Assembly (NCBI GenBank): GCA_947471745.1
Contig: CANJKZ010000979.1
Location: forward strand, 868,001-932,000
Source: Closterium sp. Naga37s-1
Taxonomy: Eukaryota; Streptophyta; Zygnematophyceae; Desmidiales; Closteriaceae
Length of the DNA: 64,000 nucleotides
Direction: 5' to 3'
Shown here: positions 43,216 through 52,964 of the stretch, piece by piece
How positions within the stretch are numbered: position 1 is the stretch's first letter
How the letters are laid out: the number at the start of each line of letters is the position of its first letter
The notes under the pieces: generated by a model
What the model was told of the DNA's origin: nothing
Databases searched by the model: none
The model's input: the letters and a program-made list of their open reading frames with translations, nothing else
Made by a program: the position numbers and the translations under genes

Positions 43216-43299
43216 AGCGCGAAGGGCGCTTCGGGCAGGTGAGGAGACAAAAAGTTTAGTGGTGGGCCCTTAGGAAAAATTCGAACCAACTCTATACCA

Positions 43300-43407
43300 T
43301 GTGAAAGAATTGAGGAATGAATGGAATGGGGATCACTAGCAAACATTGGGATACATATAGCAAACCCTAACAGGGCTGTATTCACTATAGAGTACCCCAC
43401 TGCAGAC
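43300..43407 (-). repeat. Element H 5' LTR, truncated
   Basis: Matches the left LTR up to CACTGCAGAC, then stops. The last 24 bp of the LTR and the right target-site duplication are missing. Confidence 0.8.
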
Positions 43408-44514
43408 AATGTTACGAGTGCAATTGAGTGAGCGAGCGAGGATTGCACTATCGAGACAAGAATACAATGAGCGAAGGATTGAGCGAAGAATATATAGCGA
43501 AGCTACAGTGGTAACGGTAACGTGTGGAAAAATGGGGTGCGCGACGGGCCTGGTGCCGAGATTGGGGAATGTCGAGGCGGAGGTCCGGAGCGCGGGTGTT
43601 ACCAACCGAACCGTGAGGTTGGGTCGCATCATGAACAGTGGCGAAAATGGGGTCGAGGCGAATGTCGCGAGTGGTAACGGATTATTGTGGGGTGCTGATG
43701 GCGGGAACAGTGGTGTACGCGCTGAGCAGGGACGCGACGTAAGGAAAAAGGAATTTTCCTTATAGAGAGTCAACATGAACAAGTTCGCGTAATATTGAGA
43801 CTAACTAGTAAGAGTAGGCTCTTGTTCTTGTGTGTGGAGTATGTGATAGCGCGGTAACATCAAGTTCTCTGCATTTTCTGATTTTGCGAGTGATAAGCGG
43901 TCAACACGTCATTCACAGCAAGAACCACGCTGGATGGACCTCAGCACGCATGCATTGCGTCATCGATCTGAAAAAATGCGCCAACACCAGTGGGGATGAC
44001 GTGACGCAGGTAAGATCTCGAACGACGTGGCTACGACGAATCACATCACGAAACATACTGGAAACGTTTAGAATCTCAATGTAACAAGAGGAACCGATCT
44101 GTCTGACCTTCATCCCTCTTCCTTCCACACCACCAAGCTCAAAGGTGTGCTTGCAATTGGAACGTTCGAGGATTTCGAATAAACATGAACCGTACGATTG
44201 CCAATCGACGTCAGAGGACGGATGAAGCCCCGCACAAGCACGCACACCACAAGCGCGGCGCAGGACATGCAACCAACCACCTGCCACATGTTTCACACTG
44301 GACAATTCAGAGCCGGGCTGGCGTGGTATTTTGGCGGGATGGTGGTGACGAGACGACGAGCACCATTGCCTGGTGTAGCGCGTTTTGCTCGGATATATCT
44401 CCAGTCCTTGCCACACCTCCTCTTCCTCCTCCCACAATTTCTCGTGCAGTAGCAGGCAACTACTCTCCAGCGCTTTTCCTCTCGTCTCTCGAGCTTGCAC
44501 TTCTCACGCTCACA
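43408..44514. other. Intergenic, no gene seen
   Basis: About 1.1 kb with short open frames in several frames and no recognisable motif. Near 43408 the sequence has many GAGCGA- and AACGGTAACG-like short repeats. It may contain the right flank of a lost element, but no LTR end was identified. Confidence 0.35.
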
Positions 44515-44670
44515 AGGGGAGAGAGGAATCGCCTAGCTTTTCAATAAGGGGCGAGTGGAATCGCATAGCTTTTCAATAAGGGGCGAGTGGAATCGCTTAG
44601 CTTTCAATAAAGGCCGAGAGAAGTCGCCTAGCTTTCAATAAGGGGGGAGAGTAACCGCATCTAGCTCCTC
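44515..44670. repeat. Tandem repeat, 31-32 bp, about 4.5 copies
   Basis: Units start near 44515, 44547, 44579, 44610 and 44641 and share AGGGGCGAGTGGAATCGC and TAGCTTTCAATA. Copies differ at a few bases, and the last is incomplete. It lies about 0.7 kb upstream of the cupin gene. Confidence 0.85.
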
Positions 44671-45339
44671 ACAGGGAGTTTAGCACCCTTGCAAGCAGCG
44701 ACGAGATAGGACGAGCGGGGCATTCGCTAAAATTTGTATTAGCGGCAAAAGAAGCAAGAGTTGTCTTGAGGAGTTCGCGTGAGAGGCCCTCGTCAAATCT
44801 AGACGTGTTGTGCCCTCGAAGGTGCTTTTGGGGTTATTCTTTTCCCATCGTCTAGAAGGAATTGTCCCTTCGTGTTTCCAAGCCCTCCAATTGTTGGTTC
44901 CACACCACGCCATGGCGGCCCGCTACTGCGCCTTGGCGCACCGAGCATCACGGGGGGGTTCGCGACTCCATAATAAGGCACGCCACCGTCGCTTCGCCTT
45001 GTACATGTATTATTCTGTATATGCCCCTTATATTTTGTGCAAGCGCATGACTTTCCTGATTAACGTACGGTATTTTGGAAATTGCAGGTCGTGGGAGGAA
45101 CCGTCCCTTCTGCTGACCCCCGTACCGCACTTTACAGCTTTCCGCGAAACCCGCGGGAGTCTCTGCAGCTGCTTCCGCCTGTGCGCCATGTACTTCCGTT
45201 CCGCTTCCGCTTCCGCCAATTTTCGATTTCCGACGTGAGCAGCGCCCCCGGAACCCTTCCGCCCCCCGCTTCCCCCACCACGCCCCTGTCCCCGTCCCTC
45301 TCCCCCTCCCCATCGCTGTTGCCCACTCACGGCGAAGGG
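44671..45339. other. 5' region of the cupin gene
   Basis: No independent gene is recognised. An ATG in good context (44912, CCATGGCGG) could start an upstream exon with a basic N-terminus, and a plausible acceptor (TTGCAG, ending at 45087) precedes the long frame of the cupin gene. I found no donor that keeps the frame, so the upstream exon is left open. Confidence 0.4.
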
Positions 45340-46962
45340 ATGGTTCTCGAAAGGGCGGCGGTTTCCACGGCGGAATACACGGCGCATTACATGATGGACG
45401 GGGGAGTGGAGGAGGTGCTGGAGTCGCGTTACATCCACGTGGGAGCGACTGCCACGTCAGCTGCAGCCGCGTCGTTCTGGCCGGGAACGGGCCAGCATAC
45501 CAGCACCCGCCACGTGGCAGGGCGCCGCGATGGACAGCCCTCTGCTTCGTTCAATTCTGGTGGGCGCAACGAGATACGGGTCACAGATGTGAAAGACGAC
45601 GGGAGCACAGGGAGAGGGGAGGGGCGCATGGCGGAGGTGCTCGAAGGCAGAGGGGAATCGGGGGAAGGGGGGGAGGCGTTTGGGGGAAAAAGCCGCGCGC
45701 CAGAGGTGGAATCTGCGCCCAGCCTTCAATCCCAACGCAGCATGGCGGAACATATTGGGGCAGTGCGCGGAGACATGCAGGGGATGAGCGCGCGGGGGGG
45801 GAAGGCGGAGGCGGAAGAGGGGGAGAAGCGGGAAGGGGCGGGGAGGGATGGAAACAGGGGAGAACCAGGGGGGAATGGGGGGAGGGGGGAAGGGGCGGTG
45901 TGGGTAGATGATTTGGATGGGAAGGGGTATGTGAGTCTAGGTCGGCCTACTAATGTGGAAGTAGGAAGCACAGAAGGATTGTTGGGGAACTTGGAAAGGC
46001 TGGACTCTGCCAGGCTGGCAGAACCCGAACCTGAGCTCGAGCCTGCTGCAGAAACGGTCCACGAAACCGGCACTGCCACTGCTGCAGATACTGACAAATC
46101 CGCCAGCTGTCCGCACGCTGCAACGGGATTGGTCGGCGCGGGAGGCGGTGAGGTGGTGAACGCGATGGGGATGCGAGTGAGAGTTAAAGCCGAGGCGGAG
46201 CAAACAGGAGGGTCCTATAGTGTGTTGGAGTATGAGGTTCCGGCAGGGGAGGGGTCAGAGGAGCACATTCACACGCGGGAGCACGAGGCGTGGTTTCTCC
46301 TGGACGGGCAGATGACATGGACGATCGAGAAAGAGTAAGTTTATTTGAGTTTATATGGATGGGGTGTGGGGCATTGGCCAGGAGTTAAAGTATGATACCA
46401 TAGCACGTGATACGGGCTGTTGATTTGAAAGAGAGTGGATGACATGAAGTGAGCTCTCAAGCAGGTTTGGTGGGGAGAAGGAGGGGAGGGGGTGCAGGAA
46501 AAGGAAGGTGAGGGGGGGGGGGAGGGGGGGAGAGAGAAGATGACACATTTGTTTATACCCTTTGTTGGCGCTTTATTGTCCCATGTCCCATTTTCACCAT
46601 GTCCCCACCCCATCCACAATATGATCTCTGTGTTCTCATCCTCCCTGCTCTCACGTTATCCCGCTCGCCTACTCCACCCCCACAGGACCTACCAAGCCAG
46701 CAAGGGCAGCTTCATGCACATGCCTCTTGGCCGGGCACATTCTTTCCGCAACAACTCTGACCAACCTGCCCGAATGCTGGTGGTCTGTATGCCGGGCGGG
46801 CTGGAAAAATATTTCCTGGAAATTGGAGATCCAGAGGAAGCAGCTATTATTGGACAGGATGGTGCTGTGCATAAGCCTGTGGTGGTCCAGGCAAAGGTGC
46901 AGAATGCCATCAAGAAAGCCATGCTCTACGGTCTAGTGTATCCGAAAGGTGCAGCTGCTTAG
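45340..46962 (+). CDS. Cupin-domain protein (two exons)
   Basis: Exon 1 ends at 46334 at the donor GTAAGT, and exon 2 is 46686-46962 after a CCCCACAG acceptor; the split codon joins in frame. The start is uncertain: the frame is open from 45082, and I use the first ATG after the Pro/Ser-rich stretch (45340), giving about 423 residues. Most of the N-terminal part is low complexity (Gly/Glu/Arg-rich) with no domain. The C-terminal 140 residues form a small beta-barrel cupin: YEVPAGEGSEEHIHTREHEAWFL carries the HxH, Glu and Gly of motif 1, and MPLGRAHSFRNNSDQPARML resembles motif 2 with its His. Such folds bind a metal and serve as enzymes or sugar/auxin-like ligand binders; the substrate cannot be told. 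A C-terminal AKVQNAIKKAMLYGL helix closes the protein. Confidence 0.75.
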
Positions 46963-47549
46963 ATGAGGCCTGGCGCACATAGAGTCATGCTGGTTGATTA
47001 GTGTTGTAGTTGATACACGTCAGAGGGTGTAAAATATTGTGCTTTCATGCAGTTAGAGGGTGTTCCTATCCTTTGCCTCAGGCTCATCTCACTGAAAATC
47101 TTATATCAGGCTCATATCAGGCTCACACTGAAAAATCCCCTAAACCCACAATCCTTAGCTAGTTTACCAGGCAAGTCTGATATGAAGTTGCCTGATATGA
47201 GGCATAGGAACACGCCCTTAGATCCAAACTGTTCCTCTCATGTGAGGCAATAAATGCAGGCAACATGTACAATACAGGTTCTGTCCTACGCGTCAACACA
47301 AGGAGTCTGCCACTGACCCTGTCCTCTAGCCCCCTAACGAAGAGAGTATAACATACCGTATTAGAATGCCGAAGCCCCCACAGCAAGCATGCACACAACC
47401 AGCTGCACAGTTATGAAGTTTCAGTTCCCCAGTGCAGGACAGCTAGTAGAGCAACATGCACCATGCACCAGTCTCAAATAGCATACAGGCAGCACAAGCA
47501 TGCAAGACCATCCCCCACAATCCCAGCACCATAGCCTCCAGCGAATGTG
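46963..47549. other. Intergenic between convergent genes
   Basis: Holds the 3' ends of the cupin gene (+) and of the coiled-coil gene (-). A short cluster of AGGCTCATATCAGG- and CCTGATATGAGG-like direct and inverted copies is seen at 47080-47215, able to form a hairpin. Nothing else was recognised. Confidence 0.4.
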
Positions 47550-47640
47550 CCTACATCTGCAGCACGTCTGTGCATCAGCGGCAAACTTCTGTGTGAGGCG
47601 CTTGAGGTAGGATATGGCACGCACTGCCATGCGCAGAGCA
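47550..47640 (-). pseudogene. Decayed copy of the coiled-coil gene's last exon end
   Basis: About 90 bp match the 3' end of the adjacent exon at 47661-47770, offset by about 111 bp. Both read CTACATCTGCAGCACG and then the codons for AVRA-S-L-RLTQK-AADAQ. This copy has substitutions and lacks the stretch before the stop. It lies directly downstream of the functional stop at 47662-47664. Confidence 0.8.
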
Positions 47641-47661
47641 GACACCAGCACCAGCTGGTGC

Positions 47662-50600
47662 CTACATCTGCAGCACGGGCTCTTCTCCTGAGAACTCCGC
47701 CTGTGCGTCAGCTGCTAGCTTCTGTGTGAGACGTGTGAGGTTGGACATGGCACGCACTGCCATGCGCCACGCATTGTCCCTCTCCTGCAGCTGCTGCTGC
47801 ATCCGTGCCTCCTCCTGCTTCTCTTCCCTCTGCCTCTTCTCCTCCCGCTCCTTCTGCTGCTGCAGTTGCACCCGCTGCTGCTCCTCCTCCTCCTCTCCCC
47901 CCATTTGGGGGGCAGCACTCCCCACTGCTCTGACAACATCAGCAGAGGCCAGAGCGAGACAAGAGTGTAGTTGACTGGCGGAGGCGGTGGCGGAACCGAG
48001 TGAGGATGCGGGCAGCAGCAGCATGCGGTCGTCTGCGTCTGCTTTGAGCTGTGCGCTCAGATCGGCCATGCCCTGCAGGGCTGACATTGCTGTTTCAACC
48101 TCCACCTTCGCCACCTGGACACCAGAGGGAGGAAAGGCGGGATGGGGAGGAACGGGAGGGAGGCACATGGGAAATGGTTGAGAACAGGGGCAGTGGATGG
48201 GTAGTCACGCTAAACAAAGCCGTGGGAGGTGTCAGGAGGGGACAGAGGGCGCTCACGGGACAGAGGGCGTTCAGGCAGGCCGTAGCATGGTTAAAGTGAG
48301 CTCACCTCCAGTTCCAGCTTCACCACTTCATGCGCCACCAGATCCGCCTGCGACACCTTTTCTGCCCCCTCGCCCTGCCCTGCCTGGCGCGAGGACGCGG
48401 ATTTGATCACGTCCCGCAGCTGTGCAATCTCCCTGGCTCCGCTGATCACCTCCACGCGCATGGCCGTCAGCGCAGCTTCCCGTTCCTCCCACCGCGCCGT
48501 CAGCTGCCGGATCTCCTCCTCGCGCTCGGCTAGGAGCGATTTCACGGAATCTAGCTCGGTTTGCTTCTCTCCCAGCGCCGCCCTTGCCGCCCGGAGCTGC
48601 TCCATTAGGCGCTCGTTCTGCGATCGCTGCTCTTGTTCTTGCTCCTGCTTGGGAGCAGGATTTGGCGAAGGATTGGATAAGAATGGAAGGAAATGAGGCG
48701 GAGAGACAGAAACGGACACGGAAGGGGAGCGGGTGGAGGGTACCGCGGGAGATAGACATAGAGAGACGGAGAAACGGGGAGCAAGAGGGAGGAAGTGGGG
48801 GAGGTGGGGACATTTGGAATGGAATTGCCAGCAGGTCAGGGCGATTGAAGGAGAGAGCATCAGCACGGCCTACCTGCAGCAGCTGCATCCCATGCTCCTT
48901 CTCCAGCAGCGCCCGGCTCGCCGCAAACAACTCTCGGTTCGTCTCCGCCAGCAGCACGCTCTCCCCCACCAGCATCTTCCCGCCTCTCAACCCCACCGAC
49001 CCCGCACCACCACTCTGCACCGCTCTCCCGGACGGCAGCACCCGCATGTCGAACCCCCCGGCGGCGAGCGCGGAATCCGCAAGCTTGCGCGAGAGCTCCG
49101 CAATCTGCTCCACTACAGTCTCCGCCGCCGCCAGGCGCGCGTTGCTGCCTTCCAGCTTCACCTCCATCGCCCCAATCGTTTCCTCCCGCATCTCTAGAGC
49201 CTTATCGGACGCCGCGACTCTCTCATCTTTAACTTGAAGCTCCAGCTTCACTGCTGCCAGCTCCCGGCGAAGACCCTCCAGCGCGCTTGCCGCGGCGTTG
49301 AGCTCCTCTGACCGGGTTGTGAGGTCCTGCTTCGCTATAGACAGATCCGATGCAGTTTCTTGCAGCTCCAGGCGGAGCCCCACGAGTTCTGCTTCTTTCA
49401 ACTGGAGGGAGATTTTAGCGTCTGAGAGTTCAGACTCCGCCTGCCGGACGGATTTACGGAGCTCGGAAGCTTCAGACATGGCTGTGCGAAGCTTCGACCT
49501 CGCGTCCCGGACCTCCGTTGCGAGCGTCTCGCAGGCGTCCATCTCGTGCTTTAACTTAGTCTCGAGATCCAGAACCGAGGCGCGACCTTCTTGCAACGTC
49601 GCCTTCTCCTTTGCGAGTTCCGCATTCGCTCGTTCGAGCTCCCGTTCCCGCTTTTTCAAAAGCATCGACGCGTTGGTCGCTTCGCGTTCCTGTCTCGAGA
49701 CGGCGGCTTTCAGCTCATGAACCTCGAAACGGAATTTGCTCAGAGCTTCGTTCGACACCTTCAACTCGGCCTTCACCGCACCAATCATTGACTTGGCTTG
49801 AGCGAGCTCGCGGGACGCAGCCTCTCCCGTTACTCCGGAGTTCTTCAGATGCTTCTGAAGAATCTTAATCTCCTTCTGCGCAGCTGTCACAATGCCGCTT
49901 CTTTTCTCCAAATCTGATTCCATAGCGGTCAGTTTACCCTCCTGCCGACGCAGCTCCTTTTGCGAATCTTCCAGCTCCTCCTGCAACCGTTTCTTTTCGG
50001 CAACCGCAGATCTCAGATCCAACCGCAATTGCCGAACCTCCGCTGTCGAAGCTACAAGCTGGCTCTCCTGAGCCTGAAGCTGAGCTTCGGCAAGCCTCAA
50101 CTTCTCATTCCTTGCTCGAATCGCCGAATGAGCCCGAGTGATCTCCTCTTCCTTCTTACCCAACCCCTCTTTGGCCTCGCGAATCTCCTTATTCCTCAAG
50201 TCGACTTCCTTGCGAGCCGCTACCAGCTCCTCCGTCTGTTCCGCCAGCTTCGAACGGATCTTCTCCGCGTCTTCCCGTAAAGACAACTGAGACGTCTGGA
50301 TTTCAGCAAGACGAGCCTCACGCTCCTGGATGAGTTCGCGTGCCGTCTCGAGGTTATCCCGGTCGAAGAGCAGCCGTTGCTCAGACTCTGCAAGCTCCTC
50401 CTCTTTCTCGCGCATGGCCTCGAAGACCGTAGAAAGATCCATTTCGAGCTGAGCAATCGCGTCTTCAAGAAACCTCGTGGAATCCACCTCGGTCTTGTGA
50501 TGTTGGCGGTAGTTCTGCGAGAATAGCCGCTCCAATGCGGCGCGAGCGATGTCCAAGGAATCTTGGCCGGTACCGCTTCGGGTAAAGCGGCTTCCGCTGC

Positions 50601-50826
50601 CATTGCCGCTGGTACTGCCGCTGCTTCCACCGCTGGTGTTGCTCGACGGTTTGTCCAGAACGGCGCGGATGGACGGACCGACGCGGAAAGATACGGAAGT
50701 CGAGCCACGGTACGTTGAAGGCCGGAGCTTTAGGTGAGATAAGAAGGACGTGGAAGACATGCCGTCGCGACTGGCAGCGCGAAGGCTACCCATGGCGACT
50801 GGCTTCGACATGGCGTTGTTCGTCAA
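47662..50826 (-). CDS. Long coiled-coil protein, probably plastid-targeted (three exons)
   Basis: Exons 50826-48874, 48644-48306 and 48114-47662 have GT-AG ends and whole-codon junctions, giving 914 residues. The N-terminus (about residues 1-100) is rich in Ser, Arg, Thr and Gly and poor in acid (for example FLSHLKLRPSTYRGSTSVSF), typical of a chloroplast transit peptide. Then SQNYRQHHKTEVDSTRFLED leads into about 550 residues of almost unbroken coiled coil. A Gly-rich break (SALAAGGFDMRVLPSGRAVQ, about residue 590) comes before the end of exon 1. Exon 2 is again coiled coil. Exon 3 ends in a Glu/Gln/Arg-rich helix and LTRLTQKLAADAQ. No enzymatic motif is visible. It may be a plastid structural or membrane-associated filament protein. 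A fold-back element lies about 180 bp upstream of the start codon. Confidence 0.82.
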
Positions 50827-50999
50827 AACAGAGGTTGTGGTTGAGATACGCGGTTACTAGGAAAAGATACGCGTGGTCGACTTGAAATTGACTGCGAGGA
50901 ATAAACTTGACAGACTCGTCTTGCTCAAGGCGCTTGTGGAGAAAACATCTGCAGGATTGAAGCCTTTACAAAGATAACTAGTGAGCTGTGATGAAACAA
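50827..50999. other. Promoter-proximal region of the coiled-coil gene
   Basis: AT-richer, no open frame of note. It separates the start codon at 50826 from the inverted-repeat element at 51004. Confidence 0.4.
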
Positions 51000-51003
51000 T
51001 TAA

Positions 51004-51247
51004 AACCCGAGTCTAGAATGGTAAGGCTTCAAGAATACTGAACTTGAAAGGTGTTGGGAAAGCGACGGAATGAGCAAGCGATGGTCATGTGAAGGTCACC
51101 GACATGATGGGAGAGCGTGGGAGACACTCAGAGTAAGCGTGGGCGACGGACGCGGGAAGGGAGAGCCACCTAAAAGGCGACGGGAGGGGAGGCGAATTCA
51201 AGTTCAAGAATCTTGAACTTGAAAAGTTGCCATTCTAGACTCGGGCT
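51004..51247. mobile_element. TTAA-flanked inverted-repeat element
   Basis: The 244-bp block begins AACCCGAGTCTAGAATGG and ends in its reverse complement with one mismatch (CCATTCTAGACTCGGGCT). The similarity extends inward to about 45 bp, including TTGAACTTGAA. TTAA stands on both sides (51000-51003 and 51248-51251), the target used by piggyBac-type transposons. No transposase is encoded. This looks like a small non-autonomous element in the promoter region of the coiled-coil gene. The TTAA could be chance, so the class is tentative. Confidence 0.65.
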
Positions 51248-51251
51248 TTAA

Positions 51252-52416
51252 AGAAACGGAGGTTCATAGAAAGAAATACTGCGCGGGGCATTGGGATTAC
51301 CATGGTTGTGTAGATCCCCAGAGTTGAGGATGAACGGTTCAGATGACAGCTAACAAGACCATCAAGGGCCAATGGGTTCGATGGAGGAGGGAGTGTGGTT
51401 TGGCGGAAGGGGCGGAGCGTGGAAGGGGAAGGGTAGGGGAGAGGCATTGCGCAAGTTCCAGGTGAAATGATGGGGGAGGAAGAGGTAGACTGTGGAAGGG
51501 GGAGTGGGGGGGGGTCCAGGCGCGGGGAAAAGAAATGACAGAGGGGCTATTCGGGGAGAAGGGGAATGGTGAGGAGGAGCAGGCGAGGAGGGGCGAGGTG
51601 GTTCGGTGGTGAAGCCTCAAGAAGATCTCATTGGATGGTAGAAACTGCGTTGCAGGGACGACAAGGACCAAACCGGGGCAGGGCAAGCAAATTATTTATT
51701 GTTGGCCAAAACCCCCCATACAGCCTGCGAAATTATGGTGGTTGCATGTGTGGCCAGAGTTGGTTCCACTGCCCCTAATCCCTCGATAGAATAACACGTA
51801 CAGCGCCAGCGCATAGATTTTCTGCGCTATTGGTGCTTTTGCAATTATGAGCTCGTGCTACCAAGGATCTTCCGCCAATTCTGCATGTGCTGCCCATCTC
51901 GTGACCGTCCAACCAAAGTTCGAAGTTTTGGAGACGGGCCGCGTGCAAAGAAATGGCGGTCAGCACAAGAGTGGCGGAAAGTAATCAGAAAATACATACT
52001 CCAAAGATGGTGGGACCAACGAAAAAGTTTTGGTATCAATCACACAACTGGGACGGTGTTGCTCACGTGTCATCGAGATCTCAACAGAGGGTTCTTCAGA
52101 ACGTCTGATATTTCTGGGTCATGACAGAACGCCGAGTTTAATGCAATAAACTGATTCCTCAACAACAAGTGTATCTATTGGTACATTCCGACACATATAC
52201 AGGTTATATAACATCCCTACATGGACCATACATTTCAAGCAACCAGTTATGGTAAGTTGTTTTTTGACTTATTGTGTACTTATAGTGTATCTTTGCGTTT
52301 AAACAAAACGATTTTCTACTCGAAATCCTTGTTTGACACTGAGAATATCTACGGTATTTTAACAAGGTTCCGTCCTCAAATGCGAATGGTTCTAGATGCA
52401 ACAGAGGGATAGTGTG
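51252..52416. other. Intergenic, no gene seen
   Basis: About 1.2 kb with short open frames on both strands and no motif I recognise. The stretch 51400-51560 is purine-rich on the plus strand. The duplication ATTTG of the solo LTR begins at 52417. Confidence 0.4.
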
Positions 52417-52421
52417 ATTTG

Positions 52422-52834
52422 TGTTGGGCTGAGAAATAGCCCTTAGGATCGTTCAAGGCTAATATCTTAAAGTAGGAATGTTGTAGTTTGCGGAGGCGTA
52501 ATAATAAGAATACTTGAACCACCTTGCACTGGTGTGTGGGAACAAGATAAGTTGATAATAGCAAAGACATATAAGGCTTTTATATGATTACAAAGAATAT
52601 GAAAAGTTATACTTCAACTGTTTTCTGCTGTTGCGGTTCGATACAGTGACGACTCGGGTAACTGCTCAGTATTGAGTCAGTTATGTGTACTTGCTGTTGC
52701 GCTGTACTTTTTGTACCTTCGCGTAACCTCCAGCGGTTGCGTTTGTCGACTCGTGTGTTGTTTCGCTGTAGTCTGCTCCGTTTCGTGTCGATACTTCGAT
52801 ACTTCAGAAGCGTTCAAGTTACTTGTTTCCAACA
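52422..52834 (-). mobile_element. Solo LTR of the element G family
   Basis: 413 bp from TGTTGGGCTG to TGTTTCCAACA, aligning with the element G LTR (41076-41511) through the ACCACCTTGCACTGGTGTGTG and CTGTTGCGGTTCGATACAGTG blocks (with gaps and substitutions). A perfect 5-bp duplication ATTTG flanks it (52417-52421 and 52835-52839). A lone LTR with its duplication is the usual product of recombination between the two LTRs of one element. The G family was therefore once inserted here in full, about 130 bp from the 3' end of the kinase gene. Orientation is given by comparison with G. Confidence 0.88.
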
Positions 52835-52964
52835 ATTTGGAGGGTGACATTCTATCTTGAGGAGCCAATGCAGGTACGGTAGTACAGGTTGGGATGGGAT
52901 GTGTAGGTTCTATAAAAGTTTGCATCATGTACAGAAAAGTATAGCCATTGAATACATTACATCA

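Larger units (their letters stand above)
41692..43407 (-). mobile_element. Non-coding copia derivative H
   Basis: A 1.7-kb minus-strand element. It has a complete 121-bp 3' LTR on the left and a right LTR that stops 24 bp short of its expected end. The left interior keeps the CACCCCCATAG polypurine region and the 3' untranslated sequence of the B/C/E family. The right interior keeps the GGGCCCACCAC box (43259-43269), a GC-rich leader array and a primer-binding position. Between them there is no gag or pol, only a 24-bp repeat array (about 42025-42260) and Pro-rich composition. It is a TRIM/LARD-like element that would need enzymes from a coding relative. Confidence 0.8.

Noticed and set aside
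41829..43259. A 476-codon plus-strand open frame
   Set aside because: It runs antisense through element H, over the 24-bp array and the GC-rich leader. It has no domain and is absent from related elements.
48645..48873. Continuation of the coiled-coil frame through 48328
   Set aside because: Clear donor (GTAGGC) and acceptor (AAGCAG) bound an intron. The read-through part is compositionally unlike the protein and leaves the coiled coil.
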